The notes under the pieces were generated by a model. It worked only from the letters and a program-made list of their open reading frames with translations, did no database searches and was not told the DNA's origin. Both the position numbers and the translations under genes were made by a program. From Fasciolopsis buskii (lineage: Eukaryota; Platyhelminthes; Trematoda; Plagiorchiida; Fasciolidae), in the NCBI GenBank assembly GCA_008360955.1, contig LUCM01007681.1:124001-188000 (forward strand): a stretch of DNA of 64,000 nt, written 5' to 3'. Positions 11,207-25,080 of the stretch are shown in pieces (the stretch's first letter is position 1; every line of letters begins with the position of its first letter).

Positions 11207-13834
11207 CGTATCCAATTTTTTCGGGATCTCATCAACGGAAACCGATTTTGCTCGCTTCTATATTGCAATATGTAGGCGAGGCGACGCTCTTCGACCGAGT
11301 TCGTCTATGAGATAATCTTGTTTAGGTAACGAGAAAAATCACCAACATGTGCCGTAGCCTTGCAAACTCATCAGCCAGCATCAAGATTTGCACAACCGAG
11401 GACATCATGGCAACGCAAAGTCTGTTCTTCACGGTACACGATGAAATATTGAAGGTGCACAGTGTATCCGCTTGAACGGTTAGTCAATAATACCGCCAAA
11501 ACTTCGGGACTATTCTGGTCCATATCGTTGACAGGATAAATTTTCTACTACAAAATTACTAGTAACAGGAATCCGTTCTATTTATTTGCAACTCGCAGTG
11601 CTGGATAGAACGTCCATTACCCATTCTTATATCGATCTTCTAGATTTCAATAATGATAGCAGTCTTACAGAAGGCTTAATTTAATCCCACATTCCTATTG
11701 TTGAATAGTACTTGTTCATTGGATTTGTAAAACCCGTGACGCACTAAACAGCAATAGGATTGGCAGCAAGTTATAAAAGAAAGCCGACGCAATTCGGAAA
11801 ATATGCGAAAGGAAACGTCTAAAGAGACACGGAAATTAATGCATCGAAGTACTTCAGCAAAACAGACGATTGTGTGTGGACTATAAATGCACGAATTACA
11901 CGGATCACTTATTTTCCATTCATTACCCCGCTCTGTGTCTTAATTATGATAAAGTAGACTCCTTGAATTGAGACATTGTTTGCTCTTTGTCCGAGTTTAT
12001 TTTCTTCAGCAAAACGAATAACAGTTTGACTGAGCCAATTTGGCGAATTCGTACACAATTACTTATTTTCAAAATGATCCAGTTGTCACAAGTAGGAAAA
12101 AATTGTCAATTTACGGACAACAAGCAGGAAAGCGATCAGACAAGTGACCGTATATTTGTCAATTGAGGGGAAGCGTAATTAGCATTCACTTGGAAATGAG
12201 AATTTGGGAGCTGTTAAAAGCAACGCCGATTAGAGAACAGTTTCTGCATGAGTGTGATTTCCAGTAGTTGACAGAAAACCGGCTCATGTAATACAACGTC
12301 AAACTCTTTTCCACACCATCCCTTGTCGTGATTCCCAATCTCACATTAGGATTTGTTTTTGGTTGGCGACCAGATGAATTTCTCATGCGATGCTACAGTC
12401 GGTTGGGATATTCGACATTGAAAAATAAACCCATATCAATTATCTCTTGGGAATGATTTCATTTTACTCATTTCGTCAGTCCACTTTATTTGGGATTTCG
12501 ACAGCCATCTAACTGCACATGCACACAGGTTGAATTAGATCCGATGACCAAGACCGCTCCAGACAATTTTTATGTCTTCGATGCCGAATCGTGCAGTGCC
12601 TCTGCTTGGAATTCCGTCCACTCACTTCTGTTTACCGTGATGTTCCTGAGATCCGTAGCAGTTAATTGGGTTGATTTTATCGCTTCATTGATTCAGTAAT
12701 GGCGAAGGGTTAGTTTCGTAATTTGAAATCCAGTTTCGGAAATGTGTTTCGAATTGCTGTATTAGTCACTTGTTAACAGTTGATGATACAAACCAACAGT
12801 GTTTCAAATAATGAAATATATTAACAAGCGATTAAGAAATAAATTTTCTCGGTAACTACTTGTCAATAAAATTGATCTCATTTCTAGTGTCAAGGTTATT
12901 GTCTGTCTTCCATCCCATAGGTCTAATCATTGACGGCTTATATCACTTGTGCTGAAGATTAGGTTTCATTTGATATTCTAACTTGCGCCCGGTAGTCCAT
13001 CCTGTTGGAATTTCCTGGGGCTTATTTTCCCACATTTGGTCCATTTAAGAAACCCATTCCACATTCAGAAACAAATGTTTTCTGGAGCTATGTTTTATGC
13101 AGTTATATATACTTTATTTATATGGAGCTCTAGTCTAAACTCATGCAACAAGCCTCATATGTGTAACCTCCCCTCCGTCACAGAGCAGCCTAGGAAAGCA
13201 GATACTTCAATTTGTATGCCTTTTGTTCATTGAGAATTGGCAAATGTTTTCGATAATACGCCGCATGCTTTGGAGATATTTAGTGAGCAAATAGGCTAGT
13301 AATTCACTGGCTGTCCAATTTGAGCCATTATGTGTAAATCGCAAGTGTGACACATCACGAGTTTGTGAAGAAGAACAAAGTGAAGTTAATTCACACGAGA
13401 CTGTTAGGAATTCAGCATCCATAGAAAGTTCTAATCGATATACCCATATTATCCGTTACTAATATTTCGGTATTTTTATTGAGGCATTTCGCAGCGCCAA
13501 ACGGAAGTTGCCCTTACTTCATATTTCAGGATGATTTTGAATTTTGAGAAGTGCATTAATTTGTTAGAAATTGTTCCTTTATTATCACTTCAAGACACGA
13601 AGCTTATTTTGGAATGAATCTGGATTCGGTTTGGGATATGATTTTCTGTGAAACATTCCCGTCAATCCAAGTGCGAATTTGTCCGATTTAAGTCAGATGG
13701 AATGAAATCGGTCTACTCTGGATAACACATCTTAGTAGATTGAAATGTTGGACTTGTTTTGGTAACAATGGCGTCTTTTCAGTTTGGAAACGTTTTCTAA
13801 AATTATCGGAATGTATTTATTATAGCAAGGAGAA
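11199..13834 (-). repeat. Right arm of a giant inverted repeat (2,636 bp)
   Basis: This is the reverse complement of 6543-9178, base for base and without gaps. The short ORFs in it mirror those of the left arm on the opposite strand; one of them differs by a single Ser/Gly change caused by the 8060/12317 mismatch. Beyond 13834 the similarity to the left flank decays within about 20 bp. No target-site duplication is visible when the two outer flanks are compared. Transcription through both arms would make a 2.6-kb double-stranded RNA stem. Confidence 0.95.
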
Positions 13835-14870
13835 TAATCCTCTTTCCCGCAAGCAATGAGCAATGTTTTTTGCATTGGCACTGATTTTCTTATTTTGTTC
13901 CTTTGTGTCTATACAGGTTTATCGAGAAAATTATTGCGGGACAACTTGGTCGATGAATATCTTCGAAGGGGTATCCTGTTTGATGCTGTATTTCACTTCT
14001 TTCTATTACACACCCAACGTCGCAATTGCAAATCCTACGAATGTAATGATCGGAATTTTCTAATTTAATGCTGGATAATCATATTTCTTTCTTTGTTGTG
14101 TCATTTTTTCGCGCCACGTATCTTGTGAATTTTGAAACGTTCAATTTTGAGGTTATTTCTTTTATGTTTGATTTTGTCCATGCGAATTATGTTCTCGGCA
14201 TAGTTCTTTTGTCCAGTTCGATGCAAATGGTGACCTTGTTTCGTGTGAATTGCTTGAAAAGTGCAAACGGTAAATGGTACTTCGACTGATTCTTCAAAAT
14301 CATTCCCTTATCCTCCACAATGCGGCACTAAACGACTTTGCTGCTTTTCGATCATTGCCTCTCTCTCAAAGGTCTCAGTGCAGTGAGCCCAAATGACTTT
14401 GACGCTAGGTCATTTTGATGTAAATCAAGATCCTCCGTGGACGAAAATATTTCTGTTTGTGATCAACCATGATTATTGGATCGTAGTTATTACACGATAC
14501 CCGAGCTGCGAAGTAATTCAGTCCACCCTATAAATAGGTACGTAATGGTGGATAGAAAACCCGATGACATAAATGCGTTCGTTGTATCATTTGTGAATTT
14601 AAACGATGATAAATCTTTACATCGTTCCAAATCGTAAATGAAAATTGCATGCTCCAGAAGAATGTCATTGGTCATTTTCCGATGCTTTTACCTGGACATT
14701 CATGGTCACCTATATTTGACTTGCCTAATTGCAGTCTATAGACCTTTATGATAGACGAAACTTGTAAATAAGTTCATTTCCTACGCTTTTGCTTCATTTC
14801 AACTAGGAAGTACTGGAAACCTATTCAAATTAACTCTAATTTTCTGAGTGCATTGCAGTTGGCATCATAG

Positions 14871-14910
14871 ATATTTATATATAGTTATATATATTTTTAT
14901 ATATATATAA
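14871..14910. repeat. TA-rich simple sequence
   Basis: Forty bases consist only of A and T apart from one G, largely as imperfect TA dinucleotide runs. This is low-complexity sequence with no further signal. Confidence 0.85.
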
Positions 14911-17900
14911 TCGGTCCTTCTAGATGATGAATTACCTCTTTTCTGAATTTGATATTCTGGAATATCCAAAATCAAACTTAATTGCATTTGGGGTCTGAAC
15001 CATGTGACTATTATCCTACGGAGTGTGTGCTCACACATTTCACCTAATAATAATCAATTATGTACTAGTGCAAGTTGGATTTCCCCTACATGTCGTAACT
15101 GACGAACCGGAAATGTTTGTTAAAACCCGATTGACCTCAGGTTGTAATTATTAACGCCAACGCAACATGGATTGGCCACTTTTGCTGGAAGCGCATATAA
15201 ATTCTTGATGCAGATTATTCGGTTTATTTCTTTGCTGACTGTTTTTTTACCATTTCCTTCTTGTAATGCGGACTTCCTTAAAGCGTTTTGCAGCTCAATA
15301 CAACGGGACACTTCTAAAAGTGATATTAAAATACCACAATTTATTCTGTGGGAGTTTTCTTTTATCAATAAGTCCATAGTTAAGTTCAGTTGTGAAATCA
15401 AAATATGTGTACCCGTGCATCTCAAACATCAGTCCCTGTATAATAATATACATTATTTTGCTCATCTGAAACTCTTCTACCCGCGATCGTTACTGTCTAC
15501 TTCAAAGACCCGCCTTGCTTATACCGGGTTTCCCAACCACGGTGAATGAGCGTCAGCAAAACAGTTTAGCTTTGATGTCTGGCAGGAAAACTGTTGAGTA
15601 TCAAACGAAGTTATCTAACAAAAATTTACTGGTGACTTCGTGATTGCTCATCAGAGTGATAGCCCTTGAACGTGGCATTAGTTTGAGCATTAGGGATACA
15701 AATTCCAGGTAGCTCCCAGCAACGAATAAGCAATAGGACGGTAGCTCTATGATAACTGGTGACAAGTTTAGTATTGATGCTGCTTAGTCGATGAATCCAA
15801 ATGAAAGTAGTACAAAAATACAAGAAAATTATCAAATATATTAGACTAAGAGGATGTTCCTCATTTACTTGGTTAGGTTGTGAGCAAAATAACAATGAAT
15901 ATTCATTACGAAAACAAGTTTTTATACCCTGAAATTATCGCTTCATGGTAGCTTATTTTGTCAGACTAACATTCCACCAATTGTTCTAGAAATATGACAT
16001 GCACAGCTTGCGATCTAGCTCAGAACGATCGGACGGTGTATCTTCTTAAAATATTTCAAAATCCAGTCATGCAGCAATAAGCGGAAGTTAAACTAATTTA
16101 CAGACACAGGTATTACTAATGCTCGTACGAGGACAGCGGTAAAATTCTAAATCATGATGTGATCGCGAAATTTATTTAGTCCTCTACTGATGCGCCGTAA
16201 TTTTACCCTCTGCATCATCCAAATGGATTCTAATGTATTTAACACTTTAGAGGATTGAATAACAAAATAATCCGAATAAATAATACATCCATAACCGCAT
16301 TTGTTGATCTCCTCACAAACTTGCAGTCCCGTCTCTTGTTTTCGCTTGTTGTTTTGCAATTTGGCAAAAGCATGAACATTGTCAAACTGATTCGTTACTG
16401 TATCTGCTCTATCAGGAACGAAATCAGGTTGTCACTTAGGCGTGTAAGGTTTTCTGTGAATGTTTCGAGTCTTCGGCCAAATTAAATAAACCTGTATCGT
16501 ATAAAATACGCTCAGGCATAACTCTAACTTGATGACGGAAAGTAAATAGGTCGGTAATTTTTGCAGCCCACGGGACACTTGAGAAACTCGATGCCTATCT
16601 GCTTATTACTAGTTTCGTTCAACTGAATTACGAAACCTGCTGCCTTAGGATGTAAATGAAGTTGACTTGGCAAACCTCGATATGAGAATTTGGTCTCGTC
16701 ACTGAAAAGCGGTGACTTGTTTGCCAGTGTACTGGTTGAGCTGAATTATATCGGCATGATGATAATCACAGTAAGTACACACAATAGCATATATGAAATT
16801 AGTCCAATTCTAGGAAGTTGTGTCCAGGCGATTTAGAGTTGTCGGGTCCTAGCAACAGAGGCGAAAAACCCCAATACATTTGGAGGTTAGAAGTGGTCAT
16901 AAGAACTTATGGGTTGCTCGTCCTTTTACACATTCCAAAATTACTATTTAATTCGATCAAGGAGAAGCTGTCAACATTTGCCATCATTTTATTAAATTTT
17001 GTGTTCATTTGATCGGTTAACGAAATCGTTTTATAAATACTTTTCGTTACTTGATCTCCTTTATTATTACAAATGGACGGAGTACGGTTTCGCACAAATA
17101 AGTTTCAGATTGGGTTATTTTTACAAAATCTCGAATCAGGCAGATGACACCCGGATTTTTAATCGCTTCCACTGTTTTATTTAGGGCTTCAAATTTACCC
17201 GGAATTTCACAATTATTACAAACTCCCAAAAACTTATTACACATCGAAAATTATGTGCGTCTTTTCGGAATGTCCCAGTCAGTTGTCATATTTATTAGCA
17301 ACAAAAGTTCAACAACGTTTTTTTAATAAATATCACAATGAAATCTTTCCAGCAGTCGGAGAGGAAATTCTCGTAAACCGAGAAATGAAATTTTGCTTAA
17401 GAGCTGTCCCGTAAAATTTGAAGAAATCTAAAGTGACTGGGATTTGTCAATTGAGAATTTGCAGATCTTTGAAGTCTTTATTAAAAGAAAGTTGAAGTGA
17501 GACTTAAGCCAGGGTGAGCCGCATTTTGAACTGAAGATAAAAGCCCTTAACACATCGCGGAAGTGACTGTCCTAGGGCAAGTTGATTCAGATAATTGCGG
17601 TGTATGGCACCCTTTTACTAACGCGGTTCCTCTTATCGCTCCCACTCATGTTATCGTGATACAATCCTTGCTATTTTATGCGCAGCAATCTTCGAGACTG
17701 ATTAACTCCTAACTTTAGGTTCCTATGCAGGTCGTCTGTTTTCCCTCGTTTCTGGTTATCAGTAAGCTACTCAACATACTGTGTTCAACATTTACATGTG
17801 CTTCTACTACTTTTAGGCTGCCAAAATTAACGAACTATCCTAGTTTTCCTAGTAAACGAATATTTGTTCAAACAGGATAGAAGTATCTTCCAGCTCTCAT

Positions 17901-18328
17901 TAGTGACCTCCCTCGATTAACGAAAATTAACAGCATCGGCTCAGTTTGTTTTCTCTGTGGGGATTCGTGATTAGCGACTGCGACTCTTTGAACAAATCAG
18001 GAGCGGCACTGGGTAATGGAATCGCTTTTCGGGAGTGCTCACTAGCAGAAGCGGAACCTCACCTTGTTTCTTACAATTTTCGACTCCCTGTGGTCAATAT
18101 TCAGGCCCGATTCCCCCTCTAATTAAACCTCTTATCGCTCTGACTCCCTAAGAGATTCACTCTGGCACAAGCCAGAAGAGGTTTTGAAATCGACATCTGT
18201 AGACGATAACGTGCACTGCAATCTATGCCTTTCATGGCTGACAAGACACATGCTAGTTCATTGTAGTGGAGGATATGAAGCCACTATCAACCGGTGGGTA
18301 AATCATCGGAAATAAACCGTGCAGTGAC

Positions 18329-18480
18329 TGAGCACCTGTTCCATCCTTGTTTGGGATCATCAATAGTACGCGTCATGCCTGAGACGTTCAATCGCCAATC
18401 GTCCTTCTTCGGGGTCCTGACCCCAGTTCGAGCACGGTGCCTGAGCATTACTGCTGAGTTATAAAGAGGGTGAAACAGTT
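18329..18480 (-). mobile_element. SINE-like repeat, family B, diverged copy
   Basis: The block at about 18337-18371 matches 58189-58222 on the same strand at roughly 80 percent by eye (reverse-strand reading TACTRTTGATGAT, then AAGGATGRAACAG). The 58-kb copy is preceded on its sense strand by a tRNA-like head with A- and B-box motifs. Here the region upstream on the sense strand is too diverged to recognise a B box cleanly. I read this as an old copy of the same short element; the ends are approximate. Confidence 0.45.
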
Positions 18481-20158
18481 CCGTAGCTCTTCTATGAATT
18501 CTTAACAATGAGTTGGACATGGATGCCGCATAAGAAATTAAGTGACATTAACTTACTACTTCAAAACTGTTTATTATTTGCCGACATTAAGAAGGTTTTA
18601 ACTTCGGAATGAGCTTCGATGCTCTCAAGGAACGGATTTGTGAACAGTAGTAAGAAATGACCATTGTACTCGTTTCCAGTAATCACTTTCGTTAGTTAAA
18701 AATTAAAACGGCGCCATGCAAGTAGGGAATAATTAGCATTCGATTTGATGTTGTTTGGGATTGCATCAACTTGAATTTACATATGATCATTAGAATCATG
18801 TGCACGTGCCAAAGTCCGTGTAGAGGAGCAAAATTAATCTGCTAAAATATGGGATCAATGCTTGTCACAAGAAGCGAAATTCTTTCACTCACGAAGGGAT
18901 CTTCATTCGGATGGGGAATAGTACCACAACTAAATACTACCTTATTATATTATAGATTGTTGTGAAATATTTTATTTGCAATTGAAAAACAACAGAATGT
19001 TCATAAACAATATCAGGTAAGGCTGAAGAATACAAATAATCTTTTAGTGAATCTTGATGAACCAGTAAATAACAGGAAAAAAATGGAATGAATTTTTGAT
19101 GTACCCGATAAGGTCAGATTTTATGAAGAAGTATTTGACTAATGTAACCCAACATACTATTTCGTTGTCAGCATGGTGAACTGAAACCCACATCCCTGTG
19201 GAAATCGAGCTACTCGGCAAGTGGAAAGTTAATTGCAGCGCTCGATTACCTAGTGAAAACTACTGAACTAGGAAAGAAAGCAGCTAATTGGGCCGAAGAA
19301 CTAGCAACCATCATCAGGTTCGGTTTCAACCAAGGCGTTGTCAATGCTTCTGGTCTGCTGCGATCAGGCAGTTAAAGTCGCAGGTTCTAAACGCGAAGGT
19401 GGCAGGTTACAATCGTCCCATTGCCGGTCAACCTGCCCTACTTGGCAACTCTCTGCTGTATGACAACTTGTGGGAGAAGCAAAGTCCCAAATACCTATAG
19501 GGAAATGAAATTTTATGCTATGATGCGGAAACTGCCAACTTATTTATTTATTCTCACCTGTCTCCGTTTTTCGAGATTAAGGCTGACAAACTGGACCCAG
19601 CCAAATACTGAACCTACTCCTTGAGAATGATAGGTTGCAGTCTATCAGGTCACGCAGCCTTCCTAACTTGAAATTTCTTTCATTCACTTAATATCTCGCT
19701 AGACTTGAATCCTAACTTATCAATGACCAAATGAGATTCCAGAGATAATTCCGGAAAAAAAACCATAAGCTATTTGGATTCATTAGTCGTTTGCCTGTGT
19801 CCCAGGATTAGTGCTATTCAAAATTTACGGTAGTTGATGTTATCAAGCGTAGAAGAATTCCATTTTAGTTGATCGTTCTCTGAATAGCGAGCTGGTCTGC
19901 TTTGCAAGAAACCGATTTTCCACAAAGTAGACCTGCTGTTACTGATGTCTGAGAGTCTTCAAATCTGGCAATGGAGATTCAGCCAATTGGAGATAAACCA
20001 GTTCTTGCAGGTAGCAAGCACAGAAGTAAGATTTTAGATAGGATGTCTGATTATCAGTTGGCTTATTTGGTTTTATGCAACTTACCTACCTAAAGCTGTG
20101 TTGTTTCAAATTTCGCTTTCCCACAACAGCAAAGTAAACCAATGCATACTGCAACCAC

Positions 20159-20184
20159 TTTCGGCTTGCTTCGTGCAAGCGAAA
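20159..20184. other. Short hairpin
   Basis: TTTCGGCTTGC is followed by a 5-nt loop and GCAAGCGAAA, a stem of about 10 bp with one bulged G. No function is evident. Confidence 0.4.
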
Positions 20185-22354
20185 GTAAGTTAGTGGATTT
20201 GTAAGGGTAGCAAATTCCTTATTATACGAAGCAACGTATCATGCGATTTCAACTTCTAGATTATCACTACGCAAATACTTGAACGGTTTCATCGTTGATG
20301 AAAATCAGCAGCAGTACAAATCTGCCGCAGGCAAACTCGAAACGACCAACTCTATTTCGACCGTGTTAGCCTTTAGGATTAGACAACCGGCGACCACATT
20401 CACTGAACAGCTACGTACGACATTTACTCGCATCGTCAAACTTGTCACACGTTGATGACCATATTCATAACCTCTGCAGCAATTGTGCTGCTTTCAGGGA
20501 CACCATAATATAATACATTACGTAAACCGATGGCCTGCAGCCATGCAGACTTTAAATCGTTAATCTAAAGAGCAGGACTTTTGATTCAATTATCCTTGGT
20601 TGGCCACGATTAGTAAAATGGCAGAATCAGTTGCACAGTATGTCAGTGGTTCTTAGTGATGAACTAAGCAATGTAACAAGCATAATGCAAATTACGTATT
20701 GATACTTCAGTTTCGAAAAGTTAAGTTTACAGTAGTTTTACATTGCGAAGACAATGCATGGGAGTCAACACAAAGGGCACCTTTATTGTTATTCGACCGG
20801 TGAAACATAAATAAATAAATAGGTGGCACACTTCCGAATGATTCGGGTTCGTGGACAAAGTTGGAACCCGCGAAGGACAACAAATCACTGCTTCCGTCAA
20901 GATCTTATCATCTGATCGTTTCGTCACCAACGGCTGCTGCTAAGAGATTCACTTTATTATTTGGTCTTTATTCTAGAACCGTTATGCATTTAATGCCAAG
21001 GAGAAACTTTAATAGTCGTCCCAGAGACAAGCATATCAACAGGGTCACTTACTTTAATTCCTAGGATGAAAAATAAATCAAATTAATTGTTCCAAGCAAA
21101 CTGCAACAGTAATCGAACCCGAAGGAAAAACCGTTGTTACGCGCAATGTCAATCGTGTCAGTCATTTCTTTCGCAATGTCAAACCGTACTTCCGCCGGGA
21201 ATTTGAACTGTGTCCAAAGAGGCAGATTCTTATTCGCAGAAACCTGGCCTATTTCGTCGCTCGTTTATTCGCAGACTTGCCCGAATGAGGCTTTCTGAGT
21301 GCACAATCTGTTTTTTTATTTGAACCGTTTTATTTGGCCCTGAATTTCAGTCAAACGTCAACCAGCAACTTTATTAATGCAAGTGTGATTGGCTGACGAT
21401 CAGTGTTAATCCTCGGTCTACTATTTAGTATTAAAATTTTTACTGTGGCCCACAGACGCAAAAGTAAGGAGGAACTACACTGGTTTTATGTCATCGAATG
21501 ATCACATCTGTTTCACAACCAAAGGTAAAATTATTTGGGCAGAATCAATTCCGGGAAATACCGTATTAATATTTAACTAAAGTAGTTTCAAGCACCTTCA
21601 CTTCACTAGTTTCTTGTGAAAGAAAAACAAGGAGTTCAGTATTCCTCAGTCTTCGTTTTTCTTCTTCCACATACCAGCAAATTTCCCCAGAAGAAAGCAG
21701 TCAATTGGTGAAACCCATCTGTCATTGCAAACCGTTCAACACGATTCGGTTGGCTTTGCTTAGGCTGCTTAGGCTGTCGTTTTAGTACCTTCTTCAGCTG
21801 TCTGTCAACATTTCGGTTAACTTTCCGGGTCCATACCCATAACAAATTCACCTTATGAAAAATTCACACCATCACACAAAACCCTCGGATGATTTCCTCC
21901 AAGGACTCCAGAATGCAGTGTTGCAATCAGCTTAGTGAATAACAAAGGAAATCTGGCCATTCCCATCGTCTTATTAGGTAACCATTTGTCGCCTTTTCTA
22001 AAGTGTCGCAGCTTGCGATTCTGGATCCGTGTACTTCATTGCAAAGCACTCATATAGCGAGAAGTAACAAAATGTATGACAATGGGACAAATTTCAGATG
22101 ACACCGCTGTCTTTTGAGAATTTTGAACGTTTCCATATCAAATATTGCTAAACCAACTAGTACAGTCCAGGAATTTCCCAAAAACGAATATTGAGAAAAC
22201 TCGAAATCGTCTGAAAAAATACTTTATTTTGCTGGTCACCCAAATGAAACAGTGGTGAATAGGTTATCTTTCCAGCCAGTTGTGCAAGATTATCTTACCA
22301 CCATTTTACACGAAACCGAGCTGCCATTGTCGATCGATTCTGGCTATCAATTGT

Positions 22355-22450
22355 GTTCTTTTTAACTTTTACTACCTTTGTTGATAAACTGACAGTGGAT
22401 ATCATTTTTCAGGAAGGGAGCCGCGGCTAACATAGAGCTACCAAGTAGGA
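22355..22450 (-). mobile_element. SINE family A, 5'-truncated copy
   Basis: Read on the minus strand, this copy has the family-A body (GCCGCGGCTCCCTTCCTG) and then the characteristic tail: TGAT, a T-rich run, AACAAAG, and GTAAAAGTTAAA. The same order is seen in the copies at 23.5, 36.0 and 44.2 kb. The tRNA-like head is missing or unrecognisable, as expected of a copy truncated at its 5' end. Boundaries are approximate. Confidence 0.6.
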
Positions 22451-23450
22451 AATTTGACCGGCGGAATCAAGGACTGGGAATGCTATCTCGAAGTATTTTT
22501 GGATGGTCACGAACAGAAGCGGCGAAGTGCTTTTACCGAACCTCCGCATGAAGTTTAATTAGTACATCATTCCATTTAGATGCATATCCGAACTTTTCAC
22601 AGGCAACATGCAAAATAATGTTCTGTTTACCCTGAGAACGATTCACATGAATGTAAATCCTTGAAATTCATCAGACTAGTCCTTGTCCTCTCCTTCAGGC
22701 TCCTTGCAGACTTGTGTTGGCGAGAACCCGTTGGTCATGTTCAGCACCACACTTTATGACTATTCTAAGTATAGGCTTTATGCAGGACATCAAAAATGGA
22801 GCGTACTCACTAAAGCTGATCAATTACGTTCGTCGCAGTTAGTTTTGTCGGAACAGCGAAAAATATCATTGCAAAATCAGGATCTGCTCTGGTTAAATGA
22901 ATGATTAGGGTTCAATAAAAACCCAACCAAAATAATTAAATTGATTAGAGACATTAGTGTTTTCCCGGTTTCATTCTCTTGTTAACCCGTGGATAAACAA
23001 AATAAGACGGTCAACAAAACGTCAATGAATAAACCACAGTTTTTCGCGGGAAATCCTCAGAAGTGATGTGTAAAAGCGCAGACCTGGTTCAGTCTCGCAT
23101 AAGCAACAGTTTTAAAGTCCACAATATCTTCTCCAGATAGGACAATATGCATGGCCTCAAGTATTGCGCACGTGGCCTTTACAAATCCAACTTTATTTGC
23201 CCTGGAACAACTGAAGTTGCTTGGTCAAGGACGGTTTTAAGTTGTTTGCCTTCAATGAAGATTAAAATGTGTTCAAAAGGTGATGAATAAGCCTTTTTCA
23301 CAGATCGTTTCTTGTTACTGCCTGCTTGTAAATTACACAACAGCTCTTTAACATTCGATTTCTTCGATGTAAAACACTTGAAATATCATAAATAATTTCG
23401 AATTTAAGCCAATATGCCGGAATTAATTAGAGTTTATAGAATCTCTTATA

Positions 23451-23600
23451 TTTTTAATTCCTTTGTTCATTGCAATAAAAATACATCACTTGTAGGAAGG
23501 CAGCCGCGGCCGGCAGAGGGCTACCAACCAGCTGAGGGAGGATTCGAACCCGCGACCTTCACGTCCAAACGCCACGCGCTTATCCGTCTGGTCAAAGCCA
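23451..23600 (-). mobile_element. SINE family A, copy with tRNA-like head
   Basis: On the minus strand the copy begins with an A-box-like stretch around CCAGACGGATAAGCGCG, then GCGTTTGGACGTGAAGGTC and a B box, GGTTCGAATCC (complement of 23540-23550). It continues into the shared body (CCCTCTGCCGGCCGCGG) and ends in the AACAAAGG...AAATATAAGAGA tail. The 36.0-kb copy ends the same way. This tRNA-Ser/Leu-like promoter plus fixed body and A-rich tail is the usual build of a tRNA-derived SINE transcribed by RNA polymerase III. The tRNA part does not fold into a sound acceptor stem, so it is not a tRNA gene. Confidence 0.75.
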
Positions 23601-24369
23601 TACACGGTGCTTCCCGACAGCAAGGCATACCCCGGCCATTCAGAGGACTGTTTTCCACCAGCTATTTAAAACATCCCAATACAAATGATTTTGACTAAAC
23701 CTGGAAATGGCCATTGAGCAGCGGGTTCCAGACGATCCACATGACGACTGACTTTGCCAGTAGGTGGCACGAAATCCCCCTCTAAACAGACTGTTGCTTT
23801 CCACTAGAGTATTGTATTTCAGCACTGCAACAAACCGCTTCTGACATGAATCCCTAACGTGAATTTTGCGTTGCTGTCAGCCCGGAATTGCTAAGGCCGT
23901 ACTTTGAGGTCCAAATAACATAAAAAATCCATTCACACTTACGCAATACAACGATAAATAGAGGAATCATTTCAAATTTTGAACATCATAAGTATTTACG
24001 CTGTCTGATAAATTATACAACACATTTTATCAGCAAGAGTATTAACCGTTTTCACGTGGTTTTGCAAATGTAAACTTGAAATTCCTACCAGTTTAGATTT
24101 GATAAACGGAAAAATTCCGAGTCATATAGAGTGACTTCTGAATTTCGCAAACTAGTCGAAGCATCTAAGCCATGATTACTGTCAACCTAATCGATTCAGT
24201 CCAAATGGTACAGGAGAGCAAACAAGGTGTGATAAATCCTGGTGTTCTTATGTGAATCCAGGTGCATGTTTAGCCGCAATGACGTCGACGGTGCACGGTG
24301 CGGATAGAATTTCCAATTTTGTTGAAAAACGATTGCATCATAAAGTGCACTGGTTCTGGATTTGTTATT

Positions 24370-25080
24370 TAAAATAAACAGATAAAATGAAGGGAAGGTA
24401 TCTGCCCTCGGTTGGTCGTAGTCTCAAATTTTTGCTTCCTGTTCGGATTCCCAATTCATGTGACCGTTTCGGGACGGATTTTCGCTTGCCGCTTAGACCA
24501 TGTTTGTCGAGATCTAGATTTATGTGCTTACATGTCAAATACAATCGTGAAAATCTTTCTTTCGGGCCCCAGGGTTTGCTATATAGCTGCCGCAACAAAA
24601 ATAAATAAAATCGGCCTCGTGCTCTACAAAAACTTCGTGGATTTAGGAGCACGTAAAGCATACCGCCCACCCCGTGCGCATGTGCGAGAATCCGTCGGTA
24701 GATGTTCTTGTTCCCATTCTCGTTACCCGATACCTACCACTCCTCTCTAGCATTAACCTGATGACCGTCGAACTCCATTGCCTCATTGGTTTATCTCATC
24801 ACATCAGATTAACCTTTACACCCCCGTTATGTTCCATCCACATATCGTGCCTTGCACCTCGAACTCGAAAGTTTCTCGGCAAGTCTAACCGTCTCATTGT
24901 TCGCTTGCCCTTTCGGGCCATTGGTGACGCATGCACCTTTGTTTCCTCGGCTCGCTGTTCACAATATTAATGCAGTATTTTGTTCGGGATTGGTTCCTCA
25001 CATTTTATCCGGATAAGATTAGTCTGCGCGTCACCCTAACGCCTCGAGGGAGTTATATAAGCCTTTTCGCAAAACCTAAA
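24370..25080 (+). other. GC-richer block ending in a TATA-like motif, possible element remnant
   Basis: Base composition is visibly richer in C and G than the surroundings. Both strands stay open for about 100 codons (24412-24750 plus, 24365-24670 minus, 24674-24970 plus), which reflects composition more than coding. A TATATAA motif occurs at 25054-25060, followed about 40 bp later by AAG-GTAAGG, which resembles a splice donor. It could be a decayed long terminal repeat or an unannotated promoter. I found no second copy in the window and no target-site duplication, so this is only a flag. Confidence 0.25.

Noticed and set aside
6543..13834. Polinton/Maverick-type transposon with long terminal inverted repeats
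   Set aside because: The spacer is only 2 kb and has no polymerase, integrase or capsid-like ORF. No target-site duplication is visible.
15172..15549. 125-codon plus-strand ORF
   Set aside because: It overlaps a 101-codon ORF on the other strand and shows no domain, no splice context and no repeat elsewhere.
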